Assembly: GCF_900107975.1 (NCBI RefSeq)
Contig: NZ_FNVF01000002.1
Coordinates: forward strand, 511,178-575,177
Length of the DNA stretch: 64,000 nucleotides
DNA from: Paenibacillus sp. UNC499MF
GTDB lineage: Bacteria; Bacillota; Bacilli; Paenibacillales; NBRC-103111
Direction: 5' to 3'
Of this stretch, positions 17,998 through 26,666 are shown piece after piece (within the stretch, counting starts at the first letter, position 1; the number at the start of each line of letters is the position of its first letter). The notes under the pieces were generated by a model, which saw only the letters and a program-made list of their open reading frames with translations, was not told the origin of the DNA and searched no databases. Made by a program: the position numbers and the translations under genes.

Positions 17998-19272
17998 ATG
18001 CATCTTCTTCTCAATGTAATGATCGCTCTAATTCTCATTCTTACGTCTGCACGGATTATGGCCAGAGTGGCGGTCCTGCTCGGATTTCCTTCTGTAATCG
18101 GAGAGATGGTAGCGGGGATTCTTCTGGGACCCACCTGCTTCATGTATTTCTTTCCCGAAATCGGCAAAGCGGTATTTACTGCGGATGTCGGCAATGTGAT
18201 CTACATTTTAAGCAATTTCGGCCTGTGCCTGTACATGCTGCTTGTCGGTATGGAGATGAAAGGCATCGACCGGAAGTCGTTCCGGCAGGCCGGTATGCTC
18301 GCTTCATCGGGAATTATTCCTCCCTTTCTGCTTGGGGGAGGAATCTCCCTCTTCCTGTATGCATCTCTTGCGCAGCAGCAGATTACCCAGCTCGAATTTT
18401 TTCTGTACATGGGAGTCGCCTTATCGATTACCTCTATTCCCATGCTTGCGAGAATTCTGGAAGAGCAGGGGCTGCTTCAATCCCGTTTCGCCTCGCTTAC
18501 TATGCTGGCGGGAAGTATAGACGACGTTATTTCGTGGTGCATTCTGGCTGTCGTGATCGTCATGGTACAAGCCAAAAGTATGTTCTCCGGAGTGTCGACT
18601 CTGCTGTATACCATTTTGTTCGTTCTGATCGTCCTGTTTGTCGTGAAACCGCTGATGCAGCGTTTTGGCGCAAAGGTCCAGAAGGCCGGCTTCTTATCGC
18701 ACGGAGGATTGGCCACCGTTTTGCTGCTGACACTGGGAGCCAGCTTCGTCACGGAATACATCGGCATTTATGCCGTCTTCGGCTGTTTTATACTGGGACT
18801 GGCCATGCCGCGCAGCGAAGTGTTTCTCAGCGAAATGAACGTCAAGATCAGAGACATTACCGTAGTCTTTTTTCTCCCGCTTTATTTCGCTTATTCGGGG
18901 ATGAAGACGAATCTGCTGGACCTGTTCAGCGCCGATATGCTGGCTCCGTTCCTTATCCTGCTGGTTTGCTCCATTCTGGGCAAATACGGCGGATGTACGC
19001 TTTATATGAGAAAGATCGGATTCAGCTGGAGAGAAGCCTCCGCAGTCGGCGGATTGATGAATGCCAGAGGACTGATGGAGCTGGTCGTCATCAATATCGG
19101 GATGACTTACGGAATCATCACACCCAAGCTTTACGCCATGCTCGTACTGATGGCGCTAGTGACTACCGCTCTCGCTATGCCGATCTACTCCTTATCCATG
19201 GGGACGAAGTCCCGTTCGGCTTCGACGGTATTCCCTCCCAAAGTCCAGTACCGTACAGAGGACGGAGGCTAG
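17998..19272 (+). CDS. Kef-type cation:proton antiporter (CPA2)
   Basis: 424 residues with 11-13 membrane helices, membrane part only, without the C-terminal TrkA domains of KefB/C. The N-terminal pattern with GFPSVIGEMVAGILLGP is typical of CPA2 exchangers. It lies inside the biosynthetic cluster, 19 bases after the halogenase-like gene and 30 bases before the second carrier gene. Such antiporters occur in some antibiotic clusters and may serve self-protection or ion balance; a direct export role is not established. Confidence 0.85.
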   Translation: MHLLLNVMIALILILTSARIMARVAVLLGFPSVIGEMVAGILLGPTCFMYFFPEIGKAVFTADVGNVIYILSNFGLCLYMLLVGMEMKGIDRKSFRQAGMLASSGIIPPFLLGGGISLFLYASLAQQQITQLEFFLYMGVALSITSIPMLARILEEQGLLQSRFASLTMLAGSIDDVISWCILAVVIVMVQAKSMFSGVSTLLYTILFVLIVLFVVKPLMQRFGAKVQKAGFLSHGGLATVLLLTLGASFVTEYIGIYAVFGCFILGLAMPRSEVFLSEMNVKIRDITVVFFLPLYFAYSGMKTNLLDLFSADMLAPFLILLVCSILGKYGGCTLYMRKIGFSWREASAVGGLMNARGLMELVVINIGMTYGIITPKLYAMLVLMALVTTALAMPIYSLSMGTKSRSASTVFPPKVQYRTEDGG

Positions 19273-19302
19273 GAACATCAATCTGAAGAAGGTGGGAAAA
19301 CG

Positions 19303-19560
19303 ATGAATATTCAAGACAAAATCAAACAATTTATTATGGAAGCCTCGGACGGCAATGTGACGCCTGAGGATCTGGAAAGAGTAGGCGACGATATCGGAAG
19401 ACTTGGACTGGATTCCCTGGCGAAGATCAAAATCGTCGTTCTGCTGGAGGAAGCTTACGATATTGAGACCGAAGTGGAAGAAATCAGTCCGGAAGTACTC
19501 AACTCCATTTCCCGTCTGGCGGAGTTCATTGAACAGGAAGTTCAGAAAATTTCTGTATAA
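19303..19560 (+). CDS. Acyl carrier protein 2
   Basis: 85-residue carrier protein with the classical motif GLDSLAKIK; the phosphopantetheine site is Ser38. Acidic, helical. It differs clearly from carrier 1 (GLNSL), suggesting two carriers with separate partners. Start ATG follows GAAGGTGGG. Placed between the antiporter and the class II aldolase genes. Confidence 0.9.
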   Translation: MNIQDKIKQFIMEASDGNVTPEDLERVGDDIGRLGLDSLAKIKIVVLLEEAYDIETEVEEISPEVLNSISRLAEFIEQEVQKISV

Positions 19561-19605
19561 CGTGCGTACTTTAATCATTTTTCAACCGGAAGGGGACTAA
19601 ATTGA

Positions 19606-20325
19606 GTGAGCCAGTTTATTGAAGAGATGGTCTATGCCTCTCAAATTTTGTATCTGGAGGGACATAACGACATTAACAACGGGCAAATTTCATACCGCGA
19701 CCCCGAAACGGGAAACATCTGGATCCGGAAAGGGTTTCTGGGCTGGGAAGAAACGACGCCCGACGATTTTATCCTTATCGATGCCGAAGGCAACCGCTTG
19801 AAGGGTGAGGGGCATATTCCTTCGGAATGGCCGCTCCACACCGAAACGTACAAAGCGAGGGCGGACGTGAACTGCATTATTCACTCGCACCCTCCGTATT
19901 CCATGATCTTCAGCGCCACGGATCTGGATCTTCGTCCGGTTACGCACGATGCTACCCCGATTATGAACACACAGCGTTTTACGCTGACTACAAATACGGT
20001 TACAAACACGAATATTGCCGCACAGGTAGCGGAATCGCTCGGAAAAAGCAACACGCTGCTGCTCAAAAACCACGGACTTGTCGCAGCCGGTAAAACGATT
20101 CCGGAAACCGTCTGCTGGGCAGCCGTTCTGGAGAACGCGTGCAAGCTGCAGCTTATCGCCGAGTCCACAGGTGTTCCTTATACATGGACGGAAGGCCACG
20201 AGATCAAAATGAAAAGCAAAATCATCTTCGGCGCGACAGCGATCCGGGAGTACTGGGCCTACTGGTGCAGGAAAGCGGACCGGCACTTTAATCCCCATTC
20301 CAAAAACCACTTGGTAGGAGTGTAA
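19606..20325 (+). CDS. Class II aldolase/adducin family protein
   Basis: 239 residues of the class II aldolase/epimerase fold. Zinc ligands are visible as His93 and His95 (IIHSHPPYSM) and His156 (LLLKNHGLVAAG), with a catalytic acid candidate Glu74 (PSEWPLH). Family members cleave or epimerise sugar phosphates such as L-fuculose- or ribulose-phosphate. Start is GTG at 19606 after GGAAGGGG. It ends one base before the next ATG, so translation is likely coupled to the large adenylation protein. Probably makes or breaks a small carbon unit for the product; substrate unknown. Confidence 0.85.
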   Translation: MSQFIEEMVYASQILYLEGHNDINNGQISYRDPETGNIWIRKGFLGWEETTPDDFILIDAEGNRLKGEGHIPSEWPLHTETYKARADVNCIIHSHPPYSMIFSATDLDLRPVTHDATPIMNTQRFTLTTNTVTNTNIAAQVAESLGKSNTLLLKNHGLVAAGKTIPETVCWAAVLENACKLQLIAESTGVPYTWTEGHEIKMKSKIIFGATAIREYWAYWCRKADRHFNPHSKNHLVGV

Positions 20326-20326
20326 C

Positions 20327-23215
20327 ATGACCAATCAACTGTTAACTCAAGAGGATGCCCTGTCCATTTTCTACAATTTAAAAGGACGGGAATACGTGGG
20401 AAGCAAATTCTCCAAGTCGCCCCGTCCTGAAAGACATAAAAACTTCGAAGGTCCTTATACCCGCCTGAAAACTTCCGTTTTTAACAAAACAAATGAAGAT
20501 ATGCTGCCCAAAACGGGATTAAGCATTCTGGAGCAGGTGCTACTCAGCTCTTTCAGCGTCACGTCGGTTAAATTTTACGGCTACCAGTCTGAAATGCTGT
20601 GGTCGTTCCCGTCTGCCGGAGGCTGCTACCCTGTCGACGTGTATGTTATCGTCCGTTCGCTGGACGGTGTGGAGCCGGGTATCTACTATTACTCGCCTCT
20701 CAACACTTCCCTTCATAAAATCGCCTGCGCCGATTCTCTTTTCCTGCTGGATGAGGCAATTCTTCCACAGGACCAGGACGCGGATTACTACATCATGGTT
20801 TCCGCCGTCCCTTGGCGCAGCTGCTGGAAATACTCCCATCGCGGTTATCGCTTCAGTTTTATTGACGCTGGCCATGTTCTGGCGAATTTCCAAACGATCT
20901 TTCATTCGCTCGGCGTAAACTTTACCACGTATACCGCGTGCAAAGATCAGCATATCAAAACGCTGCTTCATCTGGACAGCCACGAGGAACCGGTCGGCAT
21001 TATCGCTGTCAAGCAGCACGAAACCAAACCCCGGGCCGTGCAGCAGGCCTATCGCGGAAACTACCAAAGCCGCTGCATCACTACGTTCGACAGCGGTTTG
21101 TCCGCTTTTGACTGGGAACCGATCCGGTTGTACCAGGAAAAGGTGCGCCAGTCTCTCCAGCATCAGCAGCCGTCCGAGGATTGGACAGTACGCCATCATA
21201 TTCCGGCGGAATGGAACGATTACAACGAGATGCTGCGCCTGATCATCGAGCGCCGCTCCAGCTCCTCCTATTTGCCGGTTGAAATTCCGCGTCACGATTT
21301 CATCCGTCTGCTTGAATTTGTAAACAGCCTCGGTATGCCGATCCGCATATTCTGCGTCGTCCATGCCGTGGAGGGAATGATTCCGGGCACCTATGAATTC
21401 AACGGAAGCGAGCTGAAAATGATCAAGGCCGGCGATTTCAGAGCCCGTTCGACTCAGCTTTGCTTCGATCAGGAATTCGTACACGATTCTTCGGTCCTGT
21501 TCTTCTTTGCGATCGATAAGTCCCAGGTGAATGACAAAAACTTCTATACGTATCAGCAAAGACTGGTGGATATGGGAATTCTGGCTCAAATGATTTACCT
21601 GAAGTCGGGAGAACTGAAGCTGGGCTACTCCGCCATCGGCGGTTATTACGACGAAGAAGCGAAGGAATTGTTTAACCTCGGGGAGAACATGGACCTGCTT
21701 TACTCCGGTACGCTGGGCAAAGATGACGTTAACTCGGCTTTCAAGGTTAAAATGGACCGCTACTATCTCAACAAACCGAAAGACAGCGAAGTGGTAAAGG
21801 GTGATTCGCCGGCTCAAAACGAGCGCATCATCGACAAGCTGTATGAAGCGGTACAGAAATACGGACCGAAAGAAGCGATCCGCTATGCGGACGAAAGCTA
21901 TACGTACCACCAGTTCTGGAACCAGGTGGAGAAGACGGGAGCCTGGATCAAACAGCAGATTCCGAAGCAGTATCCCGTCGGCATTTCCATGAAGAACTGC
22001 CCGAACTATTTGTTCGCCTACTACGGCCTTCTTCTGGAAGGGTATATCCCGATGCTCATCGATCACACCTTTACCCAGGATGAGGTGGACAACCTCTGCT
22101 CCTACTACAACATCGGTTCCCTTCTGACGCTTGACGGCGAAGGCCGGATTCAGGTGCAGCTGCGGGAAGAAAGTTTCGATTCGTTCGACGAAGACGAATT
22201 TGCGAATGTGGCGACCTGCCGCTTCTCTTCCGGTACGACAGGCCGTCCCAAATGCCTGATGTTCACCCATGATGCGGTGATCAATGCCGGAGTGAACTGG
22301 GCGAAGGCTTCCGGAATCTCTTCCGCCGACAACGTTCAGGTGACCGCGCTGTTCCATAACGGACTCGCATTCAATACTTCCCTGCTTGCCGTATTCGTGT
22401 CGGGCGCCTGCCTGTTTATCGCAAAGCAGATTACACCAAAGTCGATCTGGGAAACGGTGTCGAAGGAAAATATCACGATTCTGGTCGCCTTCCCCGTCGT
22501 CTATGATCTGCTGAACAACTCGAAATACTGCAAACCGGGACACAACCTCCGCTTGTGCTTGTCCTCTGCGGCTCCGCTCCACCATGCCGTGAAGCAGGCG
22601 TTTTTGGATAAAACCGGTATGGAGATCTGCGATTATTACGGGATCGTCGAGGCGGGTCCTTGCACGTTCAATAACGGCAGCAAGGAAGCTTCTCTGGGTA
22701 CTCCGGTACCCGGTGTGGATATCCGGATCGTCAATGAAGAGGGCTTTGCCGTTGCGGACGGCGAATCGGGCATTATTCAAGTCCGTTCCTCCTCGATGGC
22801 TAAAGGCTACTATAAAGCTTCCTTCCCGTTCGTCATTTCGCCGGACGGTTATTATCAGACCACGGACAGAGGGTTTATAGAAAACAACCACCTGTACATT
22901 AACGGCCGTTCCTCCGATATGATCAACGTCGCGGGTAAGAAGATGGACCCGCTTGAAGTAGAGAATGTTCTGCTGAAGCTGACCGGCGTCCAGGATGTCG
23001 CCGTTGTCGGTGTCATGAACGAGCGGAAAACGACCGAGTATCCGGTAGCCTTCGTCGTTCTCGATTCCGGTGTGACGATCGACGATCTTATCGCGCACTG
23101 CCAGCAGTATCTGGCACCTTTCAAGCTGCCGCAAAAGTTTGTTACGGTAGATAGCATTCCGCGCAGCGGAGTCGGTAAAATCAAACGCAAGGAACTGGCG
23201 GACTCACTGTCCTAA
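20327..23215 (+). CDS. Two nitroreductase/SagB-like domains fused to an adenylation domain
   Basis: 962 residues in three parts. Residues about 60-240 and 300-480 each resemble flavin-dependent nitroreductase/SagB oxidases (first: FPSAGGCYPVDVYVI and DAGHVLANFQ; second: ERRSSSSYLPVEI and GYSAIGGYYDEEA). Residues about 500-962 are an ANL adenylation domain with P-loop FSSGTTGRPK near 632, YGIVEAGP, TTDRG and a C-terminal Lys motif GVGKIKRKEL. SagB-type and NRPS oxidase domains dehydrogenate azolines; the adenylation domain would activate an acid for a carrier. No carrier domain is fused, so ACP1 or ACP2 should receive the acyl group. I know no characterised protein with this order. Confidence 0.8.
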   Translation: MTNQLLTQEDALSIFYNLKGREYVGSKFSKSPRPERHKNFEGPYTRLKTSVFNKTNEDMLPKTGLSILEQVLLSSFSVTSVKFYGYQSEMLWSFPSAGGCYPVDVYVIVRSLDGVEPGIYYYSPLNTSLHKIACADSLFLLDEAILPQDQDADYYIMVSAVPWRSCWKYSHRGYRFSFIDAGHVLANFQTIFHSLGVNFTTYTACKDQHIKTLLHLDSHEEPVGIIAVKQHETKPRAVQQAYRGNYQSRCITTFDSGLSAFDWEPIRLYQEKVRQSLQHQQPSEDWTVRHHIPAEWNDYNEMLRLIIERRSSSSYLPVEIPRHDFIRLLEFVNSLGMPIRIFCVVHAVEGMIPGTYEFNGSELKMIKAGDFRARSTQLCFDQEFVHDSSVLFFFAIDKSQVNDKNFYTYQQRLVDMGILAQMIYLKSGELKLGYSAIGGYYDEEAKELFNLGENMDLLYSGTLGKDDVNSAFKVKMDRYYLNKPKDSEVVKGDSPAQNERIIDKLYEAVQKYGPKEAIRYADESYTYHQFWNQVEKTGAWIKQQIPKQYPVGISMKNCPNYLFAYYGLLLEGYIPMLIDHTFTQDEVDNLCSYYNIGSLLTLDGEGRIQVQLREESFDSFDEDEFANVATCRFSSGTTGRPKCLMFTHDAVINAGVNWAKASGISSADNVQVTALFHNGLAFNTSLLAVFVSGACLFIAKQITPKSIWETVSKENITILVAFPVVYDLLNNSKYCKPGHNLRLCLSSAAPLHHAVKQAFLDKTGMEICDYYGIVEAGPCTFNNGSKEASLGTPVPGVDIRIVNEEGFAVADGESGIIQVRSSSMAKGYYKASFPFVISPDGYYQTTDRGFIENNHLYINGRSSDMINVAGKKMDPLEVENVLLKLTGVQDVAVVGVMNERKTTEYPVAFVVLDSGVTIDDLIAHCQQYLAPFKLPQKFVTVDSIPRSGVGKIKRKELADSLS

Positions 23216-23232
23216 GCAAAAGCAAGCTCGGC

Positions 23233-23253
23233 ACCGGCGGGAAAACCGCCGGT
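23233..23253 (+). other. Stem-loop between adenylation and aminotransferase genes
   Basis: ACCGGCGG, loop GAAAA, CCGCCGGT: a perfect eight-pair stem with a GNRA-like loop and no T-run. It sits 17 bases after the stop. Perhaps an RNA stability or processing element rather than a terminator. Confidence 0.5.
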
Positions 23254-23285
23254 TCTCCATAAAAACACACAAATGAGGGATAATC

Positions 23286-24530
23286 ATGCTCGTTCTTCAA
23301 GATTACATTCAAAAGTCCTTTGCGGACCGCATCGGCGGAGATAAGTTCGGCAAAGGAAACGAGGTCTACAAATTCGAGAAAATCAAGCGGGCGAAGGCTC
23401 AAGCTTTGAAGGAGAAACCGGGTATTCCTATCATTGATATGGGATTAGGGGAGCCCGACTGGATGGCCGACAAGGAGGTCGTTAACGTTCTCTCCGCGGA
23501 AGCGGCCAAACGTGAAAACCGGTTTTACTCGGATAACGGGTCGGTTGACTTCAAGGAGGCGGCAGCCGCATACATGGAGCGGGTTTACGGTGTAAAGGGA
23601 CTTAATCCCGCGACCGAAATCAACCACTGTATCGGCTCCAAGCCCGCTCTCGCCCAGATTCCGGCTGTATTCATCAACCCGGGAGACATTACGCTGATGA
23701 CCGTGCCGGGTTATCCGGTTATAGGCACCCATACTCAGTGGCTGGGCGGGGAAGTGGTCAAGATGCCGCTTCTGGAAGAGAACGGCTATCTGCCCGATTT
23801 GAATGCCTTGTCCGACGAGGTGAAGAAAAGAGCGAAGCTGCTCTATCTGAATTACCCGAACAATCCGACCGGTGCCGTGGCTACCCGGGCGTTTTATGAA
23901 GAAGTCGTCCGCTTTGCCAAAGAAAATGAAATTATCGTCGTATCCGATGAGGCCTACGCCGCATTGACGTTCGACGGTGAACCGCCGCTGTCGTTCCTGT
24001 CCGTTCCGGGAGCCAAGGACGTAGGCGTTGCCATTCAGTCCTTGTCGAAGGCGTTCAACATGACGGGCTGGAGGCTGGGTTTCGTGGTCGGCAACGAGCT
24101 TGTTCTGAAAGCATTTTCTTACGCGAAAGACAATCATGATTCCGGACAATTTCTTGCGATTCAGAAAGCGGGCATTTACTGCCTGAACCATCCGGAAATT
24201 ACGGAGGCTACCGCAGCCAAATATTCCAGACGGCACGGCCTTCTGGCTGAAGCTTTAGGCTCGGTCGGCTTTAAAGTCCGGAAGCCCAAAGCGACCTTCT
24301 ATTTATATGCGCAAGCTCCGAAGGGCATAGAAGAAGGGCCGCGTTTCGATAGTGCGGAGGACTTTTCCCAATATCTGATTACGGAAAAGCTGATCTCCAC
24401 CGTGCCTTGGGACGATGCGGGCGCCTATGTGCGTTTCTCCGTCACATTCGAGGCGGAAGGCGAAGAGGAAGAAAGAGCATTGATCGACGAGCTTAAATCG
24501 AGGCTGCACGGACTCCGGTACATCTGGTAA
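23286..24530 (+). CDS. DapL-like class I/II PLP aminotransferase
   Basis: 414 residues, fold-type I aminotransferase similar to LL-diaminopimelate aminotransferase. PLP lysine K255 in SLSKAFNMTGWRLGF; other family marks are NYPNNPTGAV, SDEAYAALTFD and the C-terminal VRFSVTFE. Start ATG follows GAGGG. DapL normally makes LL-diaminopimelate for lysine and peptidoglycan; inside this cluster it more likely supplies an amino group to an intermediate. A housekeeping DapL displaced here cannot be ruled out. Confidence 0.85.
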   Translation: MLVLQDYIQKSFADRIGGDKFGKGNEVYKFEKIKRAKAQALKEKPGIPIIDMGLGEPDWMADKEVVNVLSAEAAKRENRFYSDNGSVDFKEAAAAYMERVYGVKGLNPATEINHCIGSKPALAQIPAVFINPGDITLMTVPGYPVIGTHTQWLGGEVVKMPLLEENGYLPDLNALSDEVKKRAKLLYLNYPNNPTGAVATRAFYEEVVRFAKENEIIVVSDEAYAALTFDGEPPLSFLSVPGAKDVGVAIQSLSKAFNMTGWRLGFVVGNELVLKAFSYAKDNHDSGQFLAIQKAGIYCLNHPEITEATAAKYSRRHGLLAEALGSVGFKVRKPKATFYLYAQAPKGIEEGPRFDSAEDFSQYLITEKLISTVPWDDAGAYVRFSVTFEAEGEEEERALIDELKSRLHGLRYIW

Positions 24531-24594
24531 TCCCGCACAGTGGCAGCATGGGGATGACGGAAGGCTGTCTAATTCGAAGAAGGAGTGAAGACGC

Positions 24595-25608
24595 GTGAAA
24601 ACGGGAATTAAAATGCTGCCTGTGGAGATACCTCCCATCCATGGACGCATGTATTACGCGTTTCCGTTGAGTATACTCGGTCCGGCCGATTCTTATCTGC
24701 CGTGGATGCTCAACAATTTTATACAGCTGCAGGCTTATTCGCTGACCAGGACCGGGGAAGAACAAGCCGCGGAAATCCGTTTTTATAACGCGGACGAGCC
24801 CGGCTGTTTCAGTGAAGTGCTGACTATAGTGCCGGAAGCGGCGGGAAAAGAGCAGGACATTCACCGGCAGGCGGTAGAAGCTATTGACCGGGGCCAATAC
24901 GTGTATGCCTATGTAGATAAATATTTTGTGGCGGACAATCCTTTTCACGGAAAGAAACACGTTGTCCAGGAAGCGCTGATCTACGGATACGATCTGGAAG
25001 AGCAAACTTTCCGGATTCTTGGTTTTAACAAAAGCAGACTTTTCGCTTCTTCAATTGTCCCTTTCGCCGATATTGCCAAAGGGATTATCCATTCTCCCGT
25101 TACGGATGTTTTCCTGTTAAAGCCGAGAGAAGATTTTAAACCGGAATTCCAGCTGGACAAGGTGATACCGCTTCTGACCCAGTACGTGGACTCGGCGGAC
25201 AAGCATACCGGAGCCGCACTTCCCGAGCGTTCCAGGCTGGTGTTCGGACTCGATGTTTACAAAAGCGCTGTGGAGTCTTTGAGGTGCATTCTGGACAGAG
25301 AAGGTGCTGTCGTAACGAATATCGCTTACCTTCATATCCTTTGGGAGCACAAGAAAGTTATGGGAGTCCGGCTGCAGTACATGCAGGATCATGGGATTGC
25401 CATACATTCGGGTCTGGACATCGTACGGGAAGCGTATCGGCAAATGGAACAGGAGTTGTTCAACTTAAGAAACAAGCTGCTCAAATACGAGCTCACTCAA
25501 AGCGCGCGTCTGATCGAACAGATCATCCAAAGCCTCGATGCGATGGCGCTGAAAGAAAAGCAGGTTCTGGAGCTTTGGCTGGAACGGCTGGCTATGATAC
25601 CGGGCTGA
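24595..25608 (+). CDS. BtrH-like protein, copy 2, catalytic Cys absent
   Basis: 337 residues, same general plan as the proteins at 15013 and 25642: an N-terminal papain-like region of about 160 residues and a helical C-terminal half. His122 (KKHVVQEALIYGYD) is retained, but the N-terminal NCV motif is replaced by a stretch without Cys (MYYAFPLSIL), and the Asp after VL is ILGFN here. It may be a non-catalytic partner of copy 3, whose gene follows 33 bases downstream. Start GTG with AAGGAG upstream. Homology is judged by pattern. Confidence 0.6.
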   Translation: MKTGIKMLPVEIPPIHGRMYYAFPLSILGPADSYLPWMLNNFIQLQAYSLTRTGEEQAAEIRFYNADEPGCFSEVLTIVPEAAGKEQDIHRQAVEAIDRGQYVYAYVDKYFVADNPFHGKKHVVQEALIYGYDLEEQTFRILGFNKSRLFASSIVPFADIAKGIIHSPVTDVFLLKPREDFKPEFQLDKVIPLLTQYVDSADKHTGAALPERSRLVFGLDVYKSAVESLRCILDREGAVVTNIAYLHILWEHKKVMGVRLQYMQDHGIAIHSGLDIVREAYRQMEQELFNLRNKLLKYELTQSARLIEQIIQSLDAMALKEKQVLELWLERLAMIPG

Positions 25609-25641
25609 TTTTCATCTTGATCAAGAAGGGAGCGCGCTGCG

Positions 25642-26640
25642 TTGACCTCTAACCAATCTCTACACCCGTTTAACGACTTCTGGATGAACTGCGTTTCGAA
25701 TACGGTATATTCTATTGCCGTCTCTAACGATTCCAGCTACCGGACGGCGGCTTATCTGAATCACTATACGTATCAGGTCGCAGCTGATCCTGCATTCACT
25801 TATTTAACGATGGACCATCCGCTTGAGTATCAGAATGAGGTTTTTAATTCGTTTATCCGAAAGTGGGAGCCTTACAATTTCCGGAATCCCCAGAAAATCG
25901 GGGAGGAAATCGGCGAATTGCTGGACAGCGGTCAACTCCCGGTCGTCCATGTGGATTTATTTCACTGGATTCCGAACTCACTCGCCTGGAAACAGTACCA
26001 CTGGTACCATTACTCGCTAATCACGGGTTACGATGCGGAGCGTTCGGTATATCGGGTACTGGATGACGATATCAACGGTTTCCGGGATTTTGAAGTTCCG
26101 CCCGAGCGTCTGCAGGAGGCTTTTCTCAGTTCGCAAACGGAAAATAACCCGGCTTATCAGGAGCCCCCTTGTTCTCTGATCCGGCTGAAGGAAGAGATTC
26201 CGCCTTACGAATTCAAGCTTTCCGATTTGAGCCGCCACGCGGAGAGGCTGATCGGAGAGCTGGACAGCCTGCAGACAGAGCATCTGTGGGAAGGTACACC
26301 GGAACCGGATATGTTCGAAGAGAGCATGACCAACGGACTGGTCGGCGTCAATATTATTGAAAGCAGACAGGCGGGAAACCGGCTTATGCTGCGCTATTTA
26401 CTGGATGCGGGATTTATAAAAGAAGCCGATTTTCAGACGCTCGACCGGGAGCTTGAGGAGTTGGCCCTTGGCTGGTTCAAAGCGAAAAATGTGTTTATCA
26501 AGGCGAAATTTTCATTGAAGAGAAGATTCAACAGGGAGCAGCTCATGACCTTAGCGGTACCGCTTCTTTACCGGGAGAGGAATTACTGGGCGGCGCTTCT
26601 CGAAACTACCGGCGCCGCGGCTCTCTCTAAGGAATCCTAA
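25642..26640 (+). CDS. BtrH-like acyltransferase (papain-like fold), copy 3
   Basis: 332 residues with the same motif order as copy 1: Cys17 in WMNCVSNT, His123 in YHYSLITGYD, Asp141 in YRVLDDD. The Cys-His-Asp spacing closely matches copy 1 (14/123/142), which supports common descent and a functional triad. Start TTG at 25642 after AAGGGAG. Expected to transfer an acyl group from a carrier to an acceptor, or to hydrolyse it. Follows the Cys-less copy 2 at once. Confidence 0.68.
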   Translation: MTSNQSLHPFNDFWMNCVSNTVYSIAVSNDSSYRTAAYLNHYTYQVAADPAFTYLTMDHPLEYQNEVFNSFIRKWEPYNFRNPQKIGEEIGELLDSGQLPVVHVDLFHWIPNSLAWKQYHWYHYSLITGYDAERSVYRVLDDDINGFRDFEVPPERLQEAFLSSQTENNPAYQEPPCSLIRLKEEIPPYEFKLSDLSRHAERLIGELDSLQTEHLWEGTPEPDMFEESMTNGLVGVNIIESRQAGNRLMLRYLLDAGFIKEADFQTLDRELEELALGWFKAKNVFIKAKFSLKRRFNREQLMTLAVPLLYRERNYWAALLETTGAAALSKES

Positions 26641-26666
26641 GAAGAAGCTAAGGAGGGCGCCAAAAG

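Noticed and set aside
20540-23134. Long minus-strand open frame (864 codons) opposite the adenylation fusion protein
   Set aside because: It mirrors the codon pattern of a clearly real plus-strand gene, has no ribosome site and encodes no recognisable domain.
23233-23253. Stem-loop as a transcription terminator splitting the cluster
   Set aside because: There is no T-run after the stem, and the next gene starts 33 bases later with no promoter seen.
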